A DNA stretch of 64,000 bases from Neorickettsia sennetsu str. Miyayama (GCF_000013165.1 NC_007798.1:795007-859006); one strand, 5' to 3'. Counted from the stretch's first letter, positions 1 to 9,466 are shown. Notes: generated from the letters alone by a model not told the origin. Numbers and translations: made by a program.

Positions 1-2
1 AC

Positions 3-137
3 TATAATCACGCATGCTCAATTTTGCAGAAGGCTCTTAAAGAATTCTCATCTAACTCTACTGTCAAAACACAGCTCAAGAAGGAGAAAGAAATTCTCTC
101 GCCACACTGTGAAAATATAATGCAAGAATTCGAGTGA
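3..137 (+). CDS. 3' end of an unrecognised protein gene (partial)
   Basis: An open frame runs in from the left edge for 44 codons and stops at TGA 135-137. The visible tail is polar and lysine/glutamate-rich and ends in MQEFE. No motif is visible and I do not recognise the family. The frame lies 68 nt upstream of gpmI on the same strand and could be its operon partner. An absence of stops over 44 codons is weak evidence by itself. Confidence 0.35.
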   Translation, partial: YNHACSILQKALKEFSSNSTVKTQLKKEKEILSPHCENIMQEFE

Positions 138-151
138 TATGTTACAATCCG

Positions 152-175
152 CCCGGGTGTTTCAACTGCACCGGG
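152..175 (+). terminator. GC-rich hairpin between the partial gene and gpmI
   Basis: The arms CCCGGGTG and CACCGGG can pair with one bulged base around a short loop. No clear T-run follows, so it could be a weak terminator, a processing site or a 5' leader structure of gpmI. Confidence 0.3.
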
Positions 176-205
176 TTGGACCTTTTGTTCGCTTGATCCC
201 AGTAA

Positions 206-1678
206 ATGCCTTTAATTTTGTGTATACTAGACGGCTGGGGTGTCTTACCCCAAGATGAATATAATGCTATCTACCAAGCTAGAACTCCGCACTATTGCAC
301 ACTGTTAGAAAAGTTTCCACATTCACTTCTCTCTGCAAGTAGCCTAGAAGTAGGTTTGCCAGAGGGGCAAATGGGTAATTCAGAAGTTGGTCACATGACG
401 ATAGGTAGTGGCAGAATTATATATCATGATCTTGTTCGAATTAACCGCGAGCTCGAAAAAATTGACAAAAACCCTCAGCTAAATGTCTTTGCAAATAAAC
501 TCAAAGGAAAGAGGTGTCATCTTGTTGGACTCTTATCTGATGGAGGAGTACACTCTCACGTCGCACATATAAACAAAATCTCGAACTACCTCACATCGCG
601 TGGAGTAGCTGTATGCATACACGCATTCCTAGATGGTCGTGACACAGCACCAAAAGCAGCGAAGCGATATATCACAGAAGAGAACACAAGAAGAATTGCG
701 ACTCTGGCTGGGCGCTACTATGGTATGGACAGAGATAAAAATTGGGACCGAACAGTCGAAGCGTATCGTGTTATTGTGAAACCATCAAAGCAGCAAAGAA
801 TCTTCGAAAAAGCAGATGAGGCCATAGAATATTACTATTCTCAGGGCATAAGCGACGAGTTCATTCCACCATCAGTGATTGGTGACTATGAAGGTGCACA
901 AGATGGGGACGGACTTTTTATAGCAAATTTCCGTCCGGATAGAGCAAGACAAATCACCTCTGAGCTTATTGGTAAAACAAGCTTCTGCAAAGACAAGATA
1001 AAATTCTCAGAAATGATGACAATGAGCCAGTACTTTGAAGAATCCTTACCATCATTAATCCTACGACAGCAGATTAAGAATACTCTATCGGAGATCATCT
1101 CAGGTGCCGGAATGCACCAGCTCAAAATAGCGGAGACCGAAAAATATGCTCATGTGAGTTACTTCTTCAATGGAGGAAAAGAAGCAGCTTTTGCAAGAGA
1201 AGAGCGTATTCTGATAAACTCGCCACGCGTAAAGACGTATGATTTGGAACCAAAAATGGCAGCCTTAGAAGTAACTGATGCCCTTATCAAGGCAATAAAG
1301 TCAAAAAGATTTGATTTCATTGTGGTCAACTACGCAAACGCCGATATGGTAGGCCACACCGGAAACTTGTCAGCAACTATCGAGGCAATAGAGACACTAG
1401 ATAATTGCCTTGGCAAACTATACAAAGAGGCCTGTGAACTTAATGGGTACGAAATGATAGTTACCTCAGATCATGGTAACGCAGAATGTATGTACGACCA
1501 TTCTACAAAGCTTTCAAACACAGCTCACACAACGAACCCAGTACCATTCATCGTAGCGTCACAGAGGGTGAAGCATGTAAACAACGGAGGCCTATATAAT
1601 ATCGCTGGGACTGTCCTCAAGCTTCTCGGTATAGAGAAGCCAACAGAACTAGCTAATGACCTTATTTGCTTCGAGTAA
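206..1678 (+). CDS. gpmI: 2,3-bisphosphoglycerate-independent phosphoglycerate mutase
   Basis: This cytosolic, manganese-dependent enzyme interconverts 3- and 2-phosphoglycerate in lower glycolysis/gluconeogenesis. The 490 residues are close to the usual ~510 for the family. The first metal site LCILDGWG is at residues 5-12. The phosphoserine loop GNSEVGHMTIGSGR starts at 57, with Ser59 as the expected nucleophile. The substrate-binding HAFLDGRDT lies near 146-154, and the second metal cluster TSDHGNAECM and HTTNPVPF are near the C-terminus. All the expected catalytic motifs are present, so it should be active. The ATG at 206 is chosen because the family begins immediately before the first metal motif. 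It is convergent with the hydrolase gene, 14 nt away. Confidence 0.97.
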   Translation: MPLILCILDGWGVLPQDEYNAIYQARTPHYCTLLEKFPHSLLSASSLEVGLPEGQMGNSEVGHMTIGSGRIIYHDLVRINRELEKIDKNPQLNVFANKLKGKRCHLVGLLSDGGVHSHVAHINKISNYLTSRGVAVCIHAFLDGRDTAPKAAKRYITEENTRRIATLAGRYYGMDRDKNWDRTVEAYRVIVKPSKQQRIFEKADEAIEYYYSQGISDEFIPPSVIGDYEGAQDGDGLFIANFRPDRARQITSELIGKTSFCKDKIKFSEMMTMSQYFEESLPSLILRQQIKNTLSEIISGAGMHQLKIAETEKYAHVSYFFNGGKEAAFAREERILINSPRVKTYDLEPKMAALEVTDALIKAIKSKRFDFIVVNYANADMVGHTGNLSATIEAIETLDNCLGKLYKEACELNGYEMIVTSDHGNAECMYDHSTKLSNTAHTTNPVPFIVASQRVKHVNNGGLYNIAGTVLKLLGIEKPTELANDLICFE

Positions 1679-1692
1679 TCGACACGGAACCC

Positions 1693-2433
1693 CTAAACCT
1701 GTTCTTCAACTAGGATCCGCTCCTCAATATCAGTGTCATGATAGATCTCTTCCTCTTCGTACGGTACACGTACTGAAGACGGGGAGAGAGCAAATGACAA
1801 GTAATCGTCAATCTTCTGCTGCAAAAGCCCAAAGTGGACGCTATCGCTCATGCGGCAGTCAGCACCTTCAAGAATCTCAACTTTAAACTTGCTCAACCTC
1901 TCTGAAACGGGAGAGGTGAGCTTAACTAAATCGGCAACATCACAAAATTGGTCTTGGTCCCCCTGAACAATCAGGCCAGGCACAACACACGGAGACAAAA
2001 AAGAAAAGTCGCATACTTTCAACGGAAGGGCTGCTGCCACAAAGCCTGAAATCTCAGGTCTTCGCATAACCAGATTCAATGCAAGCCAGGCTCCAAAGGA
2101 AAAGCCAGAGACCCAAAACGAACTTACCAACGGATAACACGACTGCAGCCACTCTATAGCGGCATTAGCATCCCTAATCAAATCCTCATCCCGCACGCTA
2201 ACCTGACCGGAAGAATATCCGACCCCCCTATAATTCATTCTGAGAACCGAAAACCCCCTGTTAGCAAAACAAGAGTAAATACACTTCACGACTTTGTTTT
2301 TCATCGTAGCGCCATACCTCGGATTAGGCGGCAGAACAAGCGCCACAGACTGAGCACCGGGGACATCATGATAATACCCATGGAGCTTGCCTAAAGAGCT
2401 GGCAAAAAGTATTTCAGAACCTTCCCCTTTCAT
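1693..2433 (-). CDS. alpha/beta-hydrolase of the COG2945 type
   Basis: A serine hydrolase fold of about 245 residues. It has an N-terminal strand block with LVLPPNPRYGATMKNKVV, which is characteristic of the short COG2945-type hydrolases. The nucleophile elbow is VSGFSFGAW (G-x-S-x-G). A GDQDQF segment supplies the acidic residue and SVHFG a probable catalytic histidine. The C-terminus is unusually acidic, with a run of glutamates before EERILVEEQV. No signal peptide is visible, so it is probably cytosolic; the substrate is unknown. An in-frame ATG at 2466 would add 11 residues, but the family normally begins close to the ATG at 2433. The gene stands alone between convergent gpmI and divergent metG. 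Confidence 0.8.
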   Translation of the reverse strand: MKGEGSEILFASSLGKLHGYYHDVPGAQSVALVLPPNPRYGATMKNKVVKCIYSCFANRGFSVLRMNYRGVGYSSGQVSVRDEDLIRDANAAIEWLQSCYPLVSSFWVSGFSFGAWLALNLVMRRPEISGFVAAALPLKVCDFSFLSPCVVPGLIVQGDQDQFCDVADLVKLTSPVSERLSKFKVEILEGADCRMSDSVHFGLLQQKIDDYLSFALSPSSVRVPYEEEEIYHDTDIEERILVEEQV

Positions 2434-2683
2434 AATATGAACAAAAACACCCCAGCGAACCTGCACATCTGGAAATCAGGCGACACACAGTGCAGAACCG
2501 CCACCACTTGTTTGCTAGCTCAAAAGAGCACAAACAAACATACATTTTCTAACTAACTGAGTAAAAAAGCAATATGCTAAACTTTTTCACATAACCCTTG
2601 CGCCTTACTAAGTCTCTAATACGCAACCTATGAAAGGAGGCAACAAATATGTTAGAGTGGCCTCAATTCTTTTCGCTCATCCC

Positions 2684-4195
2684 ATGCGCTATTACGTTAC
2701 CACTCCAGTGTATTATGTAAATGATAATCCACATATAGGTCACGCATACAGCAGCTTGATAGCTGATGTACTGACAAGAGCACTTAGATTAGCCGGTCAT
2801 GAAGTACGTTTCACAACAGGAACCGATGAGCACGGACAAAAAGTGCAAAATACAGCCAAAAAACATGGAAAATGTGAAATAGACTTTGTAAACCATGTAA
2901 GTAGACGCTTTCGTGATTTATGCGTGGCAATGCATTACGATTTCTCTGACTTCATACGCACAACCGAAACTAGACATAAAGAAGCTGTTCAAACATTGTG
3001 GAGCACCCTAAGTAAGAATAACTCTATTTCCCTGGGTGAGTACTCAGGATGGTACTCCGAGAGAGACGAAGCCTTTTATACAGAAGCCGAACTGCAGAAC
3101 AGCCTTGCTCCAACAGGGTCACCCGTGTCGTGGACAAAAGAAGCATGTTACTTTTTTAAACTCTCTCAATTCTCTGAACCGCTAAAGAAGCTTTATGCTG
3201 AGAATCCAACATTTATACAACCAAAAAGTAGATTCAATGAGATGCTGGCCTTCCTTAATACTGGTATGCACGACCTATCCATTTCTAGAACTCGAGTCCA
3301 GTGGGGAATAAATGTTCCAGATAACCCAACACACACAGTGTATGTCTGGCTTGATGCACTAACGAATTATATATCTTCCGTTGGCTACCCTAATACAAGT
3401 GCTGACTCTTTATTTTCCGCTTTTTGGGACAATGCACGCATAATACACATAATAGGAAAGGACATATTACGCTTCCACTCAATATACTGGCCAGCCTTCC
3501 TTACGGCAGCAAATTTGAAAACGCCCGATGTGATACTTGCACACGGCTGGTGGCTTAATGATGGCGAAAAAATTTCGAAATCACTTGGAAACATAATAGA
3601 CCCATTCGAATTAATTTCTGAATTTGGTGTAGATCCAGTACGATATTTCTTTATAAGAGAAATAACAGTTGGGAAAGATGGTAACTTCAGCAAGGTAAAT
3701 TTAAAAGAACGAATCAATAGTGAACTAGCTGACAATATAGGAAACCTTTTACATAGGACACTCACTTTAACAGCTAAGTTACTCGGCCCAAAAGTGAGTG
3801 AGATCTACGAATCAGAAAATGAGCTCCTAGAATTTGCGTACTCGCTAGCTACAGAGTACAAAAATGACATCGAACTACTCGACCTTAATAGCAGTTTGGA
3901 CAGGATAATACAACTTTCCAATAAGGCAAACGAATATATATCCATGGAAGAGCCCTGGAAACTAAAGGAAAAACCTGAAACAGCAGGTAGAATCTTACAT
4001 TCAGTACTGGAAGCACTCAGAATAATTGCTATAGGACTTCAGCCATTTGTTCCACAATCTGCAAGTACTATGCTCGATCTGCTTGCAGTTCCACCAGAAG
4101 AACGAAAACTAGCAAACATGAACAAGGAATCACGTATAAGACCCGGCACACAGATCAAGCTGCCGGCCTCACCACTGTTCAGAAAACACCAATAG
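2684..4195 (+). CDS. metG: methionyl-tRNA synthetase
   Basis: Class Ia aminoacyl-tRNA synthetase that charges tRNA-Met. From the ATG at 2684 the protein opens RYYVTTPVYYVNDNPHIGHAY, containing the HIGH signature. The KMSKS loop appears as KISKSLGN about two thirds of the way along. An anticodon-binding helical domain with MEEPWKLKE follows. There is no C-terminal EMAP/tRNA-binding extension. An upstream in-frame ATG at 2630 would add 18 residues that do not look like the family. A strong purine block AAAGGAGG lies at 2632-2639, too far from 2684 to be its ribosome binding site, so the exact start remains open. Confidence 0.96.
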   Translation: MRYYVTTPVYYVNDNPHIGHAYSSLIADVLTRALRLAGHEVRFTTGTDEHGQKVQNTAKKHGKCEIDFVNHVSRRFRDLCVAMHYDFSDFIRTTETRHKEAVQTLWSTLSKNNSISLGEYSGWYSERDEAFYTEAELQNSLAPTGSPVSWTKEACYFFKLSQFSEPLKKLYAENPTFIQPKSRFNEMLAFLNTGMHDLSISRTRVQWGINVPDNPTHTVYVWLDALTNYISSVGYPNTSADSLFSAFWDNARIIHIIGKDILRFHSIYWPAFLTAANLKTPDVILAHGWWLNDGEKISKSLGNIIDPFELISEFGVDPVRYFFIREITVGKDGNFSKVNLKERINSELADNIGNLLHRTLTLTAKLLGPKVSEIYESENELLEFAYSLATEYKNDIELLDLNSSLDRIIQLSNKANEYISMEEPWKLKEKPETAGRILHSVLEALRIIAIGLQPFVPQSASTMLDLLAVPPEERKLANMNKESRIRPGTQIKLPASPLFRKHQ

Positions 4196-4230
4196 TTGTT
4201 GTAACTCCACAAATACAGAGGGAAACAAGA

Positions 4231-4539
4231 CTAAGAGAACGTGGCAACCCATTCTTTGAGTTGCGACAACGAAAGAGACCCAACTTTACGATCCACGATT
4301 TTCCCATCTTTAAACAGGATCAACGTTGGAACAGCCCTTACACCATTAGAGACAGCCAAATCCTGACCAGGACCATCTATATTGACTTTATATACCTTCA
4401 CATTTTCAGCGGATTCCGCAAAAGCCTCAAGTATAGGAATTAACTGCTTACATGGCGCACACCAATCCGCCCAAAAATCCAAAAGAACAAGCCCTGAAAC
4501 CCCAGAAACCTGTGTTGAAAAATCTTTCAGTTCATCCAT
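4231..4539 (-). CDS. trxA: thioredoxin
   Basis: A 102-residue cytosolic disulfide reductase. It contains the canonical active site WCAPCK near residues 26-31, preceded by LLDFWAD, and the cis-proline segment VRAVPTLILFKDG. The length matches classical thioredoxin. It is the last gene of a leftward set recR-rplU-rpmA-trmD-rplS-trxA and starts 9 nt beyond the end of rplS, so co-transcription with ribosomal protein genes is likely. Confidence 0.95.
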   Translation of the reverse strand: MDELKDFSTQVSGVSGLVLLDFWADWCAPCKQLIPILEAFAESAENVKVYKVNIDGPGQDLAVSNGVRAVPTLILFKDGKIVDRKVGSLSLSQLKEWVATFS

Positions 4540-4548
4540 AAGAGACTC

Positions 4549-4911
4549 TTAACTACGATATTCTTTCCTTATTCTCGTTGCCTTTCCAGTTAGAGCCCTA
4601 ATATAGTAAAGCTTAGCCCTTCTCACTTTACCCTCTCTCTCAACCGAAATGGACTTGATTGAAGGCCAGTACAAACGAAAGGTACGCTCGACATAAACAT
4701 CGTGCACAGAGAGCTTACGCAAAGTGAAAGAAGAATGCACACCCTTGTTACTCTTTCCAATACAAAGACCCTTAAAAACTTGAGTACGTCCAGAGGTACC
4801 TTGGACATAAAACTCTACACTCATAGTGTAACCAGCTCTGAATTCGGGATAGTTCCTACCTTCAGAAAGAGCTTTCCTCTGAGCCTCATTAAATTTAGCT
4901 AAGATACCCAT
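4549..4911 (-). CDS. rplS: 50S ribosomal protein L19
   Basis: A 120-residue L19 homologue at the 30S-50S interface. Recognisable features are FRAGYTMSVEF near residue 25, the glycine/basic segment around FKGLCIGKSNKG, SSFTLRKLS, VERTFRLYWPSI and the basic tail RRAKLYYIRALTGKATRI. It lies 23 nt downstream of trmD, which is the common bacterial trmD-rplS arrangement. Confidence 0.96.
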   Translation of the reverse strand: MGILAKFNEAQRKALSEGRNYPEFRAGYTMSVEFYVQGTSGRTQVFKGLCIGKSNKGVHSSFTLRKLSVHDVYVERTFRLYWPSIKSISVEREGKVRRAKLYYIRALTGKATRIRKEYRS

Positions 4912-4934
4912 ATCGACTTGTTATAAAATCAAAC

Positions 4935-5612
4935 CTAACTTTCTTCTTCAACCAAATCCGGCCTATTTCTACCCGTTGCGGTTGCAGCGGAGTTAACCCT
5001 CCACTCACTTATCTTCCTGTGGTTCCCACTCATAAGAACCTCAGGGACACTCAATCCTTTCCAAGAGTTCGGCCGCGTATAATGGTCGTACTCCAACGAG
5101 GAACCAACAAAGCTCTCACACTCGAGACTCTGCAGATTGCCCAAAACCCCGGGAATACACCTGACACAACTGTCTATCACCGCCATGGCAGCAATCTCAC
5201 CACCAGAAAGTACGTAATCACCGACACTGAGCTCTTCAACATTGTAGTAATTCAAGAATCTTTGGTCAACTCCTTCGAAGCGCCCACAAATTAACAGGAC
5301 ATTATCAGCTTCCACTAAATTAGCGGTAGAGTTCTGTACGAATTTCGTACCCCTAGGACTGAGAAATATACGTCTCTTTATTTGATAGGTGGAGTTCGCA
5401 TACTCAAACGCCTCTCCCAGTACATCGGCACGCATCACCATACCAGGTCCCCCACCGTAAGGAGCATCATCAACGCGACTATTCACAGCAAAACGCCTTA
5501 TCGGAATCACTTCAAGGGACCAATACCCATTGGCCAACCCTCTACCGATTACAGACACGCCCAAAGGCCCAGGAAAAACCTCTGGAAACATTGTCAGGAC
5601 GACAAAGCGCAC
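4935..5612 (-). CDS. trmD: tRNA (guanine-N1-)-methyltransferase
   Basis: SPOUT-fold enzyme making m1G37 in tRNAs that read codons starting with C or G, which prevents +1 frameshifting. The 225 residues fit the family. The start is LTMFPEVFPGPL. The conserved DDAPYGGGPGMVM segment is present, as is the knot region LICGRFEGVDQR followed by SVGDYVLSGGE. It lies between rpmA (15 nt upstream) and rplS. Confidence 0.97.
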   Translation of the reverse strand: MRFVVLTMFPEVFPGPLGVSVIGRGLANGYWSLEVIPIRRFAVNSRVDDAPYGGGPGMVMRADVLGEAFEYANSTYQIKRRIFLSPRGTKFVQNSTANLVEADNVLLICGRFEGVDQRFLNYYNVEELSVGDYVLSGGEIAAMAVIDSCVRCIPGVLGNLQSLECESFVGSSLEYDHYTRPNSWKGLSVPEVLMSGNHRKISEWRVNSAATATGRNRPDLVEEES

Positions 5613-5627
5613 AACAGAAACGGTCTA

Positions 5628-5876
5628 CTATACCACGTGAACAAAACGCCGACCCCTGAGACCGACAGAAAACGATACAGAGCCAGACTTCATAGCGAAA
5701 ATGGTATGATCGCTACCCATTCCGACATTTCTGCCAGGATGAAACTTCGTTCCGCGCTGCCTGACTATTATGTCACCCGGAATTACTCTCTCACTGCCAA
5801 ATTTCTTCACACCTAACCTTTTACCTATCGAGTCTCTACCGTTGCTACTACTACCACCGGCTTTCTTCGTTGCCAT
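5628..5876 (-). CDS. rpmA: 50S ribosomal protein L27
   Basis: An 82-residue L27. It begins [20 protein letters not shown], the family signature that reaches toward the peptidyl-transferase centre. It continues with [24 protein letters not shown] and a GSDHTIFA block. It lies 48 nt downstream of rplU, the usual L21-L27 pairing. Confidence 0.97.
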   Translation of the reverse strand: MATKKAGGSSSNGRDSIGKRLGVKKFGSERVIPGDIIVRQRGTKFHPGRNVGMGSDHTIFAMKSGSVSFSVGLRGRRFVHVV

Positions 5877-5924
5877 AAGATTTTACGAAAAACAATAAAA
5901 ACAGACCTTGAGCTGGAAAACCAA

Positions 5925-6224
5925 CTACAAAGTAACATCCGTGACTCTGAGGATCGTCACATATTGTCTATGCCCATTCCGCCTACGTGAATTTTTTCTG
6001 CGCCTCTTCTTGAAAATAACAAGCTTCTCACCCCTTTCTTGTGCCAAAACCTTGGCTTTAACGGTACCAACACCAAAATGAGGCCTGGCCTCCTCGTCAA
6101 GAACGCACTTCACACAAGAAATCTCAACTTCTTTCCCTGGCTCAGCAGAGATCTTCTCCACACTGATAACCTGTCCTTTCCTGACAAGGTACTGTTTACT
6201 CCCTTGTTCAACTACTGCAAGCAT
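5925..6224 (-). CDS. rplU: 50S ribosomal protein L21
   Basis: From the ATG at 6224 the protein is 99 residues and opens MLAVVEQGSKQYLVRKGQVI, the standard L21 start. The core has GTVKAKVLAQERGEKLVIFKK followed by the basic block KRRRKNSRRRNGHRQ and a typical end in LRVTDV. An ATG at 6332 would add 36 hydrophobic/aromatic residues foreign to the family, so the shorter start is preferred. Confidence 0.95.
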   Translation of the reverse strand: MLAVVEQGSKQYLVRKGQVISVEKISAEPGKEVEISCVKCVLDEEARPHFGVGTVKAKVLAQERGEKLVIFKKRRRKNSRRRNGHRQYVTILRVTDVTL

Positions 6225-6335
6225 AAAGGCATCCTCGACACCACTGGACAAGATTGTAAATCCTGACTCAAAAAAAGTAAAGTACAGCCTCACAGGCCAA
6301 GGCCTAGATATTGCGCATCTATATATCAACACAAC

Positions 6336-6926
6336 TTATACAGCTCTCCGATTCGCGAATGCTATTCCTAGCGTTCCCTCATCTAGATAATCCATCTCAC
6401 TGCCCACAGGTATGCCATGCGCTAAAAACGACAATTTTACCTGTGTACCTTTTAAAACCTCGACTATGTATTGTGCTGTCGTCTGACCCTCTACAGTCGC
6501 GTTGGTAGCAATGATCAGCTCTTTTACAGCTCCGGAAGAAACTCTCCGTTTTAACTTTTCTATCTGTAACGTTTCTGGAGTAATACCATCCACAATGGAT
6601 AATGCACCATTTAGCACATGATATCTTCCATTATGTACCCCGGCCTTTTCTATTGCCCAGAGATCAGTAATCTCTTCGACTACGCATACAATATCTGAGC
6701 TTCTTTTAGTGCTTCTACAAATTGAACACGGTGATTCACTTTCAAGATTTCCGCACAGCTCACAGTGCTTGATAGTCTCATAAAGAAGCTGCATCGTATC
6801 GATAAACCGAATTAAAGTTGTCTCCCTCGATTTCAATAAATGCAAGACTATTCTCCTAGCTGACTTGGGTCCCAATCCTGGTAAATTTTCAGCGAGTTTT
6901 ATTAGAGCTTTTATCTTCTTGTCCAT
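6336..6926 (-). CDS. recR: recombination mediator RecR
   Basis: A 196-residue RecR for RecFOR-dependent gap repair. Visible domains are an N-terminal helix-hairpin-helix LPGLGPKSARRIVLHLL, a four-cysteine zinc finger (CELCGNLE ... CSICRS) and a TOPRIM domain (VCVVEEITDLWAIEKAG, then LIIATNATVEGQTTAQYI). The length is standard. It lies upstream of rplU on the same strand and diverges from the DsbA-like gene at 6991. Confidence 0.96.
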   Translation of the reverse strand: MDKKIKALIKLAENLPGLGPKSARRIVLHLLKSRETTLIRFIDTMQLLYETIKHCELCGNLESESPCSICRSTKRSSDIVCVVEEITDLWAIEKAGVHNGRYHVLNGALSIVDGITPETLQIEKLKRRVSSGAVKELIIATNATVEGQTTAQYIVEVLKGTQVKLSFLAHGIPVGSEMDYLDEGTLGIAFANRRAV

Positions 6927-6990
6927 TAACTTTATCGTTCAATCGCGTGTATAATGATATCCGGGTTTTGCGTCTGCGCACATTCTGTGT

Positions 6991-7683
6991 TTGTGTATGT
7001 CTTATAAGTTGTTTCTGTGCGGCTTAGTTGCTCTGATTTCTTTTTCGCTTGCTTTTTCTGCACCATCGTCCTTACACTCCGATGCATTAAAATTCAATCC
7101 TAGAACAGTTAAGCTAAGTGAAAACCTTCTTTTTCCCGCTGATCTACCTATAGGTGGTATAGATGCGCCCATTACTATAGTTGATTACTCGTCCTTCTCG
7201 TGTACACACTGCAAGGCTGCCTTTGAAAGGCTTATCCTGCCTACGTATGAAAAATACGTTAGGACGGGCAAAGTCATGCTAATCATGAGGGACTTTCCGC
7301 TTGATAAGTTGTCGTTCGATGCATCTGTTTTCCTTGGGTGCTATCGTAAAACCATAATGCCTGATGACGAACGCGTGATCAAACTAATAACAAAACTCTT
7401 TGATATCGGAAATGGCTCAAAAAACAAGGAAGATGCCGGAAAAGCGTTTGACGGTATTGTTTCGGATTCGAATCTTCAGGGGAACACAAAAGAGAAGTTT
7501 CTCTCCTGCGTGGAGGACCTTGGTGTCAAGGATGATGTTTTATATTCAAAGCTGTTCGGAATCAAGAAGATAGGTATTGACGGTACCCCGATGATTTTCA
7601 TCAATGGTGAGAGGTACACGGGACCTTTTAAGTTTTCTTCTTTTGAGAAGAAGATAGAAAAGATCCTGAACAATAGCAGGTAA
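6991..7683 (+). CDS. exported DsbA-like thioredoxin-fold protein (CTHC)
   Basis: A 230-residue protein with a Sec-type N-terminus (hydrophobic LFLCGLVALISFSLAFSA after MSYK). A DsbA-like thioredoxin domain follows: IDAPITIVDYSSFSCTHCKA carries the CxxC active site CTHC. An inserted helical domain follows, then the cis-proline segment IDGTPMIFINGERYTG. It probably forms or isomerises disulfides in periplasmic or outer-membrane proteins. It may start at 6991 or at the in-frame ATG 6 nt later. A second protein of the same general fold follows at 7955, so this may be a two-member disulfide system. Confidence 0.88.
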   Translation: MCMSYKLFLCGLVALISFSLAFSAPSSLHSDALKFNPRTVKLSENLLFPADLPIGGIDAPITIVDYSSFSCTHCKAAFERLILPTYEKYVRTGKVMLIMRDFPLDKLSFDASVFLGCYRKTIMPDDERVIKLITKLFDIGNGSKNKEDAGKAFDGIVSDSNLQGNTKEKFLSCVEDLGVKDDVLYSKLFGIKKIGIDGTPMIFINGERYTGPFKFSSFEKKIEKILNNSR

Positions 7684-7884
7684 AATCGGGCTATTCATCC
7701 AGTTGGGGTTCACTTATCTCCTGATAATCTCTCTGGCTCAATTAGTTGGAACTTGACTGCCTATGTGTGTAATACTCAGCTTATGAGGAGCAGTATGTGC
7801 TAGTTTACACAAAGCTTTAAAAAGTGTAGATTCACCAGTATTACAAATCGTGCGGTTACAAACTATGCGTATGGTTGGCCAATG

Positions 7885-7913
7885 TTGACATGACGCAAGT
7901 TAATTAAGACAAT
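7885..7913 (+). promoter_or_regulatory. candidate sigma70-type promoter for the second DsbA-like gene
   Basis: A perfect -35 TTGACA at 7885-7890 is followed after 17 nt by GACAAT at 7908-7913 (4 of 6 to TATAAT). The ATG at 7955 lies about 40 nt downstream. The rest of the 271-nt gap between the two DsbA-like genes shows nothing else recognisable. Confidence 0.4.
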
Positions 7914-7954
7914 ACTGCGTTGTTGCTTTTATTCCTGTTCTACTGTCCTGAAAT

Positions 7955-8728
7955 ATGAGAACCTTTTTGTTGGTACTTGCACTTGTTGCTATAGCGGGTC
8001 TTCCTTTTGTGTCGAATTGGTATTACGGGCACGTCAAGGACTCTTATGCGATCTCACAAACAGAGAAGGTCGTGGAAGAGTACATAAAGAAGAATCCAGA
8101 AAAGATACTAGAGTCCGTAAATCAGTATCGTCTTGCACAGTTTGAGGAACAACAAAAACAGAAAGAGCGGGAAATGAGCGAGTTGGTGGTTCAGCACAAA
8201 AACGAGGTTTTTGACACTCGTTATCCATCCTTTGTTGCAAAAAATGGAAAGGCTGCCTTGGTTGAATTCTTCGATGCTTCGTGTGGTTATTGTAAGCTCG
8301 CCTCACAAATTTTGCTGAAGTTAAAACGTGATTACCCGAACGTCACGTACACTCTGAGGAGTTTGCCTATTCTTGGACAGAGCTCGTTGGTTGCTGCAAA
8401 ATATGATACCGGGGTTTTTCTTTTTATGAAGGAGAAAGGCATTCAAGATTCGAAGTACTCTGATTTTCATTCCAAGCTAATGGCTCATGAGGGTGTTTAC
8501 ACACCAGAGGTCGTCAAAGAAATACTGTCTGGAATCAGCCTTGATCCACAAGAAGTATTGAAATTCATCGAGGAAAATGAGGGTGAAATCTCCGGTATGG
8601 TCGAGGCAACCGTACAACTTGCACAAAAATTGCGACTAGAGGGAACACCCGTATTTATCGTTGGTGATAAGATAGTGCAGGGTGTAAATGAGGCTGGACT
8701 TCGCGAGATGCTCGAAAAGGTATCATAA
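7955..8728 (+). CDS. DsbA-family thiol:disulfide protein (CGYC)
   Basis: A 257-residue protein with an N-terminal signal or anchor segment (FLLVLALVAIAGLPFV). A charged helical linker (EKVVEEYIKKNPEKILESV, a DsbA N-terminal extension) precedes the thioredoxin domain LVEFFDASCGYCKLASQ with CxxC = CGYC. The cis-proline segment EGTPVFIVGDKIVQGV is near the C-terminus. It resembles Com1/BdbD-like alphaproteobacterial DsbA proteins. It presumably acts in the periplasm on surface proteins. It is distinct in sequence from the upstream CTHC protein. Confidence 0.9.
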   Translation: MRTFLLVLALVAIAGLPFVSNWYYGHVKDSYAISQTEKVVEEYIKKNPEKILESVNQYRLAQFEEQQKQKEREMSELVVQHKNEVFDTRYPSFVAKNGKAALVEFFDASCGYCKLASQILLKLKRDYPNVTYTLRSLPILGQSSLVAAKYDTGVFLFMKEKGIQDSKYSDFHSKLMAHEGVYTPEVVKEILSGISLDPQEVLKFIEENEGEISGMVEATVQLAQKLRLEGTPVFIVGDKIVQGVNEAGLREMLEKVS

Positions 8729-9123
8729 GTAACAATTTATTACTTTAGTTTGGTCGTTTGGCATCTTTTTGAACAGTTCTGAGCCGCTTGTCGGTTTGGT
8801 TTTGTAGTTCTTTGTTTGGATTTTCACTTATCCTTCTTCCATAAGTTTTCTACGACTTTGTCTCTTGCCTGGAACTTCTGTGAGATTGTTCCTTAGTTTC
8901 AGGACAGTCTTCTTTTATGGAATCACTCCACAATAAATTTGCAATTAAACAATTATAAGGGATAAAGTTTTATATTCTTTTTGAAATAATTAACCGAATG
9001 TTCAGCTTTCCGGGCTAGACTCTGGCCAGATAATTCTGCGTGGCAGGGAAAATTTAACTGTCGAGCAGACTTTCAAGACAAAAAAGCAACTTCAAAAATA
9101 ATAAACTGGAAAGGGTTACAAGT
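8729..9123. other. 395-nt intergenic region before the Ssa-like cluster
   Basis: No open frame or RNA gene is recognised. The left part is T/G-rich, which may be downstream sequence of the DsbA-like gene. The right part is A/T-rich around 8940-9000 and may hold the promoter of the gene at 9124, though I see no clean -35/-10 pair. Confidence 0.4.
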
Positions 9124-9456
9124 ATGGTGGTATTAGAATTTCCTTTGCATGACGACGATGCAAATGTTTCCGTTGATGGCAATATAGCAGATTTTACTCT
9201 AATTTGTGACGGTAAAGATTTATCACGCGAACTTGCAAATCTGCGAATAAAGGATGAGGTCTCGTATGTTTTAGATCATGATCCAAAATACAATCCAACT
9301 CTACTAGAAACAATAAAAGTTCTTGAACATGACAAGAAAGATGGCTCACTTCCTGAGGACGACAAGGAAAGAAAAGAAAACGAGGCAATAATGAATGTTC
9401 TGAAAAAGCTGGACGCGGATGCAAAGGCTGAAAAAACAAAAAAGAAAAAACAATAA
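9124..9456 (+). CDS. small acidic/lysine-rich hypothetical protein next to Ssa-like genes
   Basis: A 110-residue protein I do not recognise. It has an acidic N-terminal half (FPLHDDDANVSVDG, then DGKDLSRELANLRIKDEVSY) and a highly charged C-terminus ending in a lysine run. No signal peptide or membrane segment is visible. The gene is real-looking: it has a purine-rich upstream (GGAAAGGG about 8 nt before the ATG), no competing frame of quality, and a strong hairpin 10 nt after its stop. Its position before the repeat-protein cluster and its similar charge profile suggest a surface or secreted role, but that is inference. Confidence 0.6.
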   Translation: MVVLEFPLHDDDANVSVDGNIADFTLICDGKDLSRELANLRIKDEVSYVLDHDPKYNPTLLETIKVLEHDKKDGSLPEDDKERKENEAIMNVLKKLDADAKAEKTKKKKQ

Positions 9457-9466
9457 TTCAATAGCA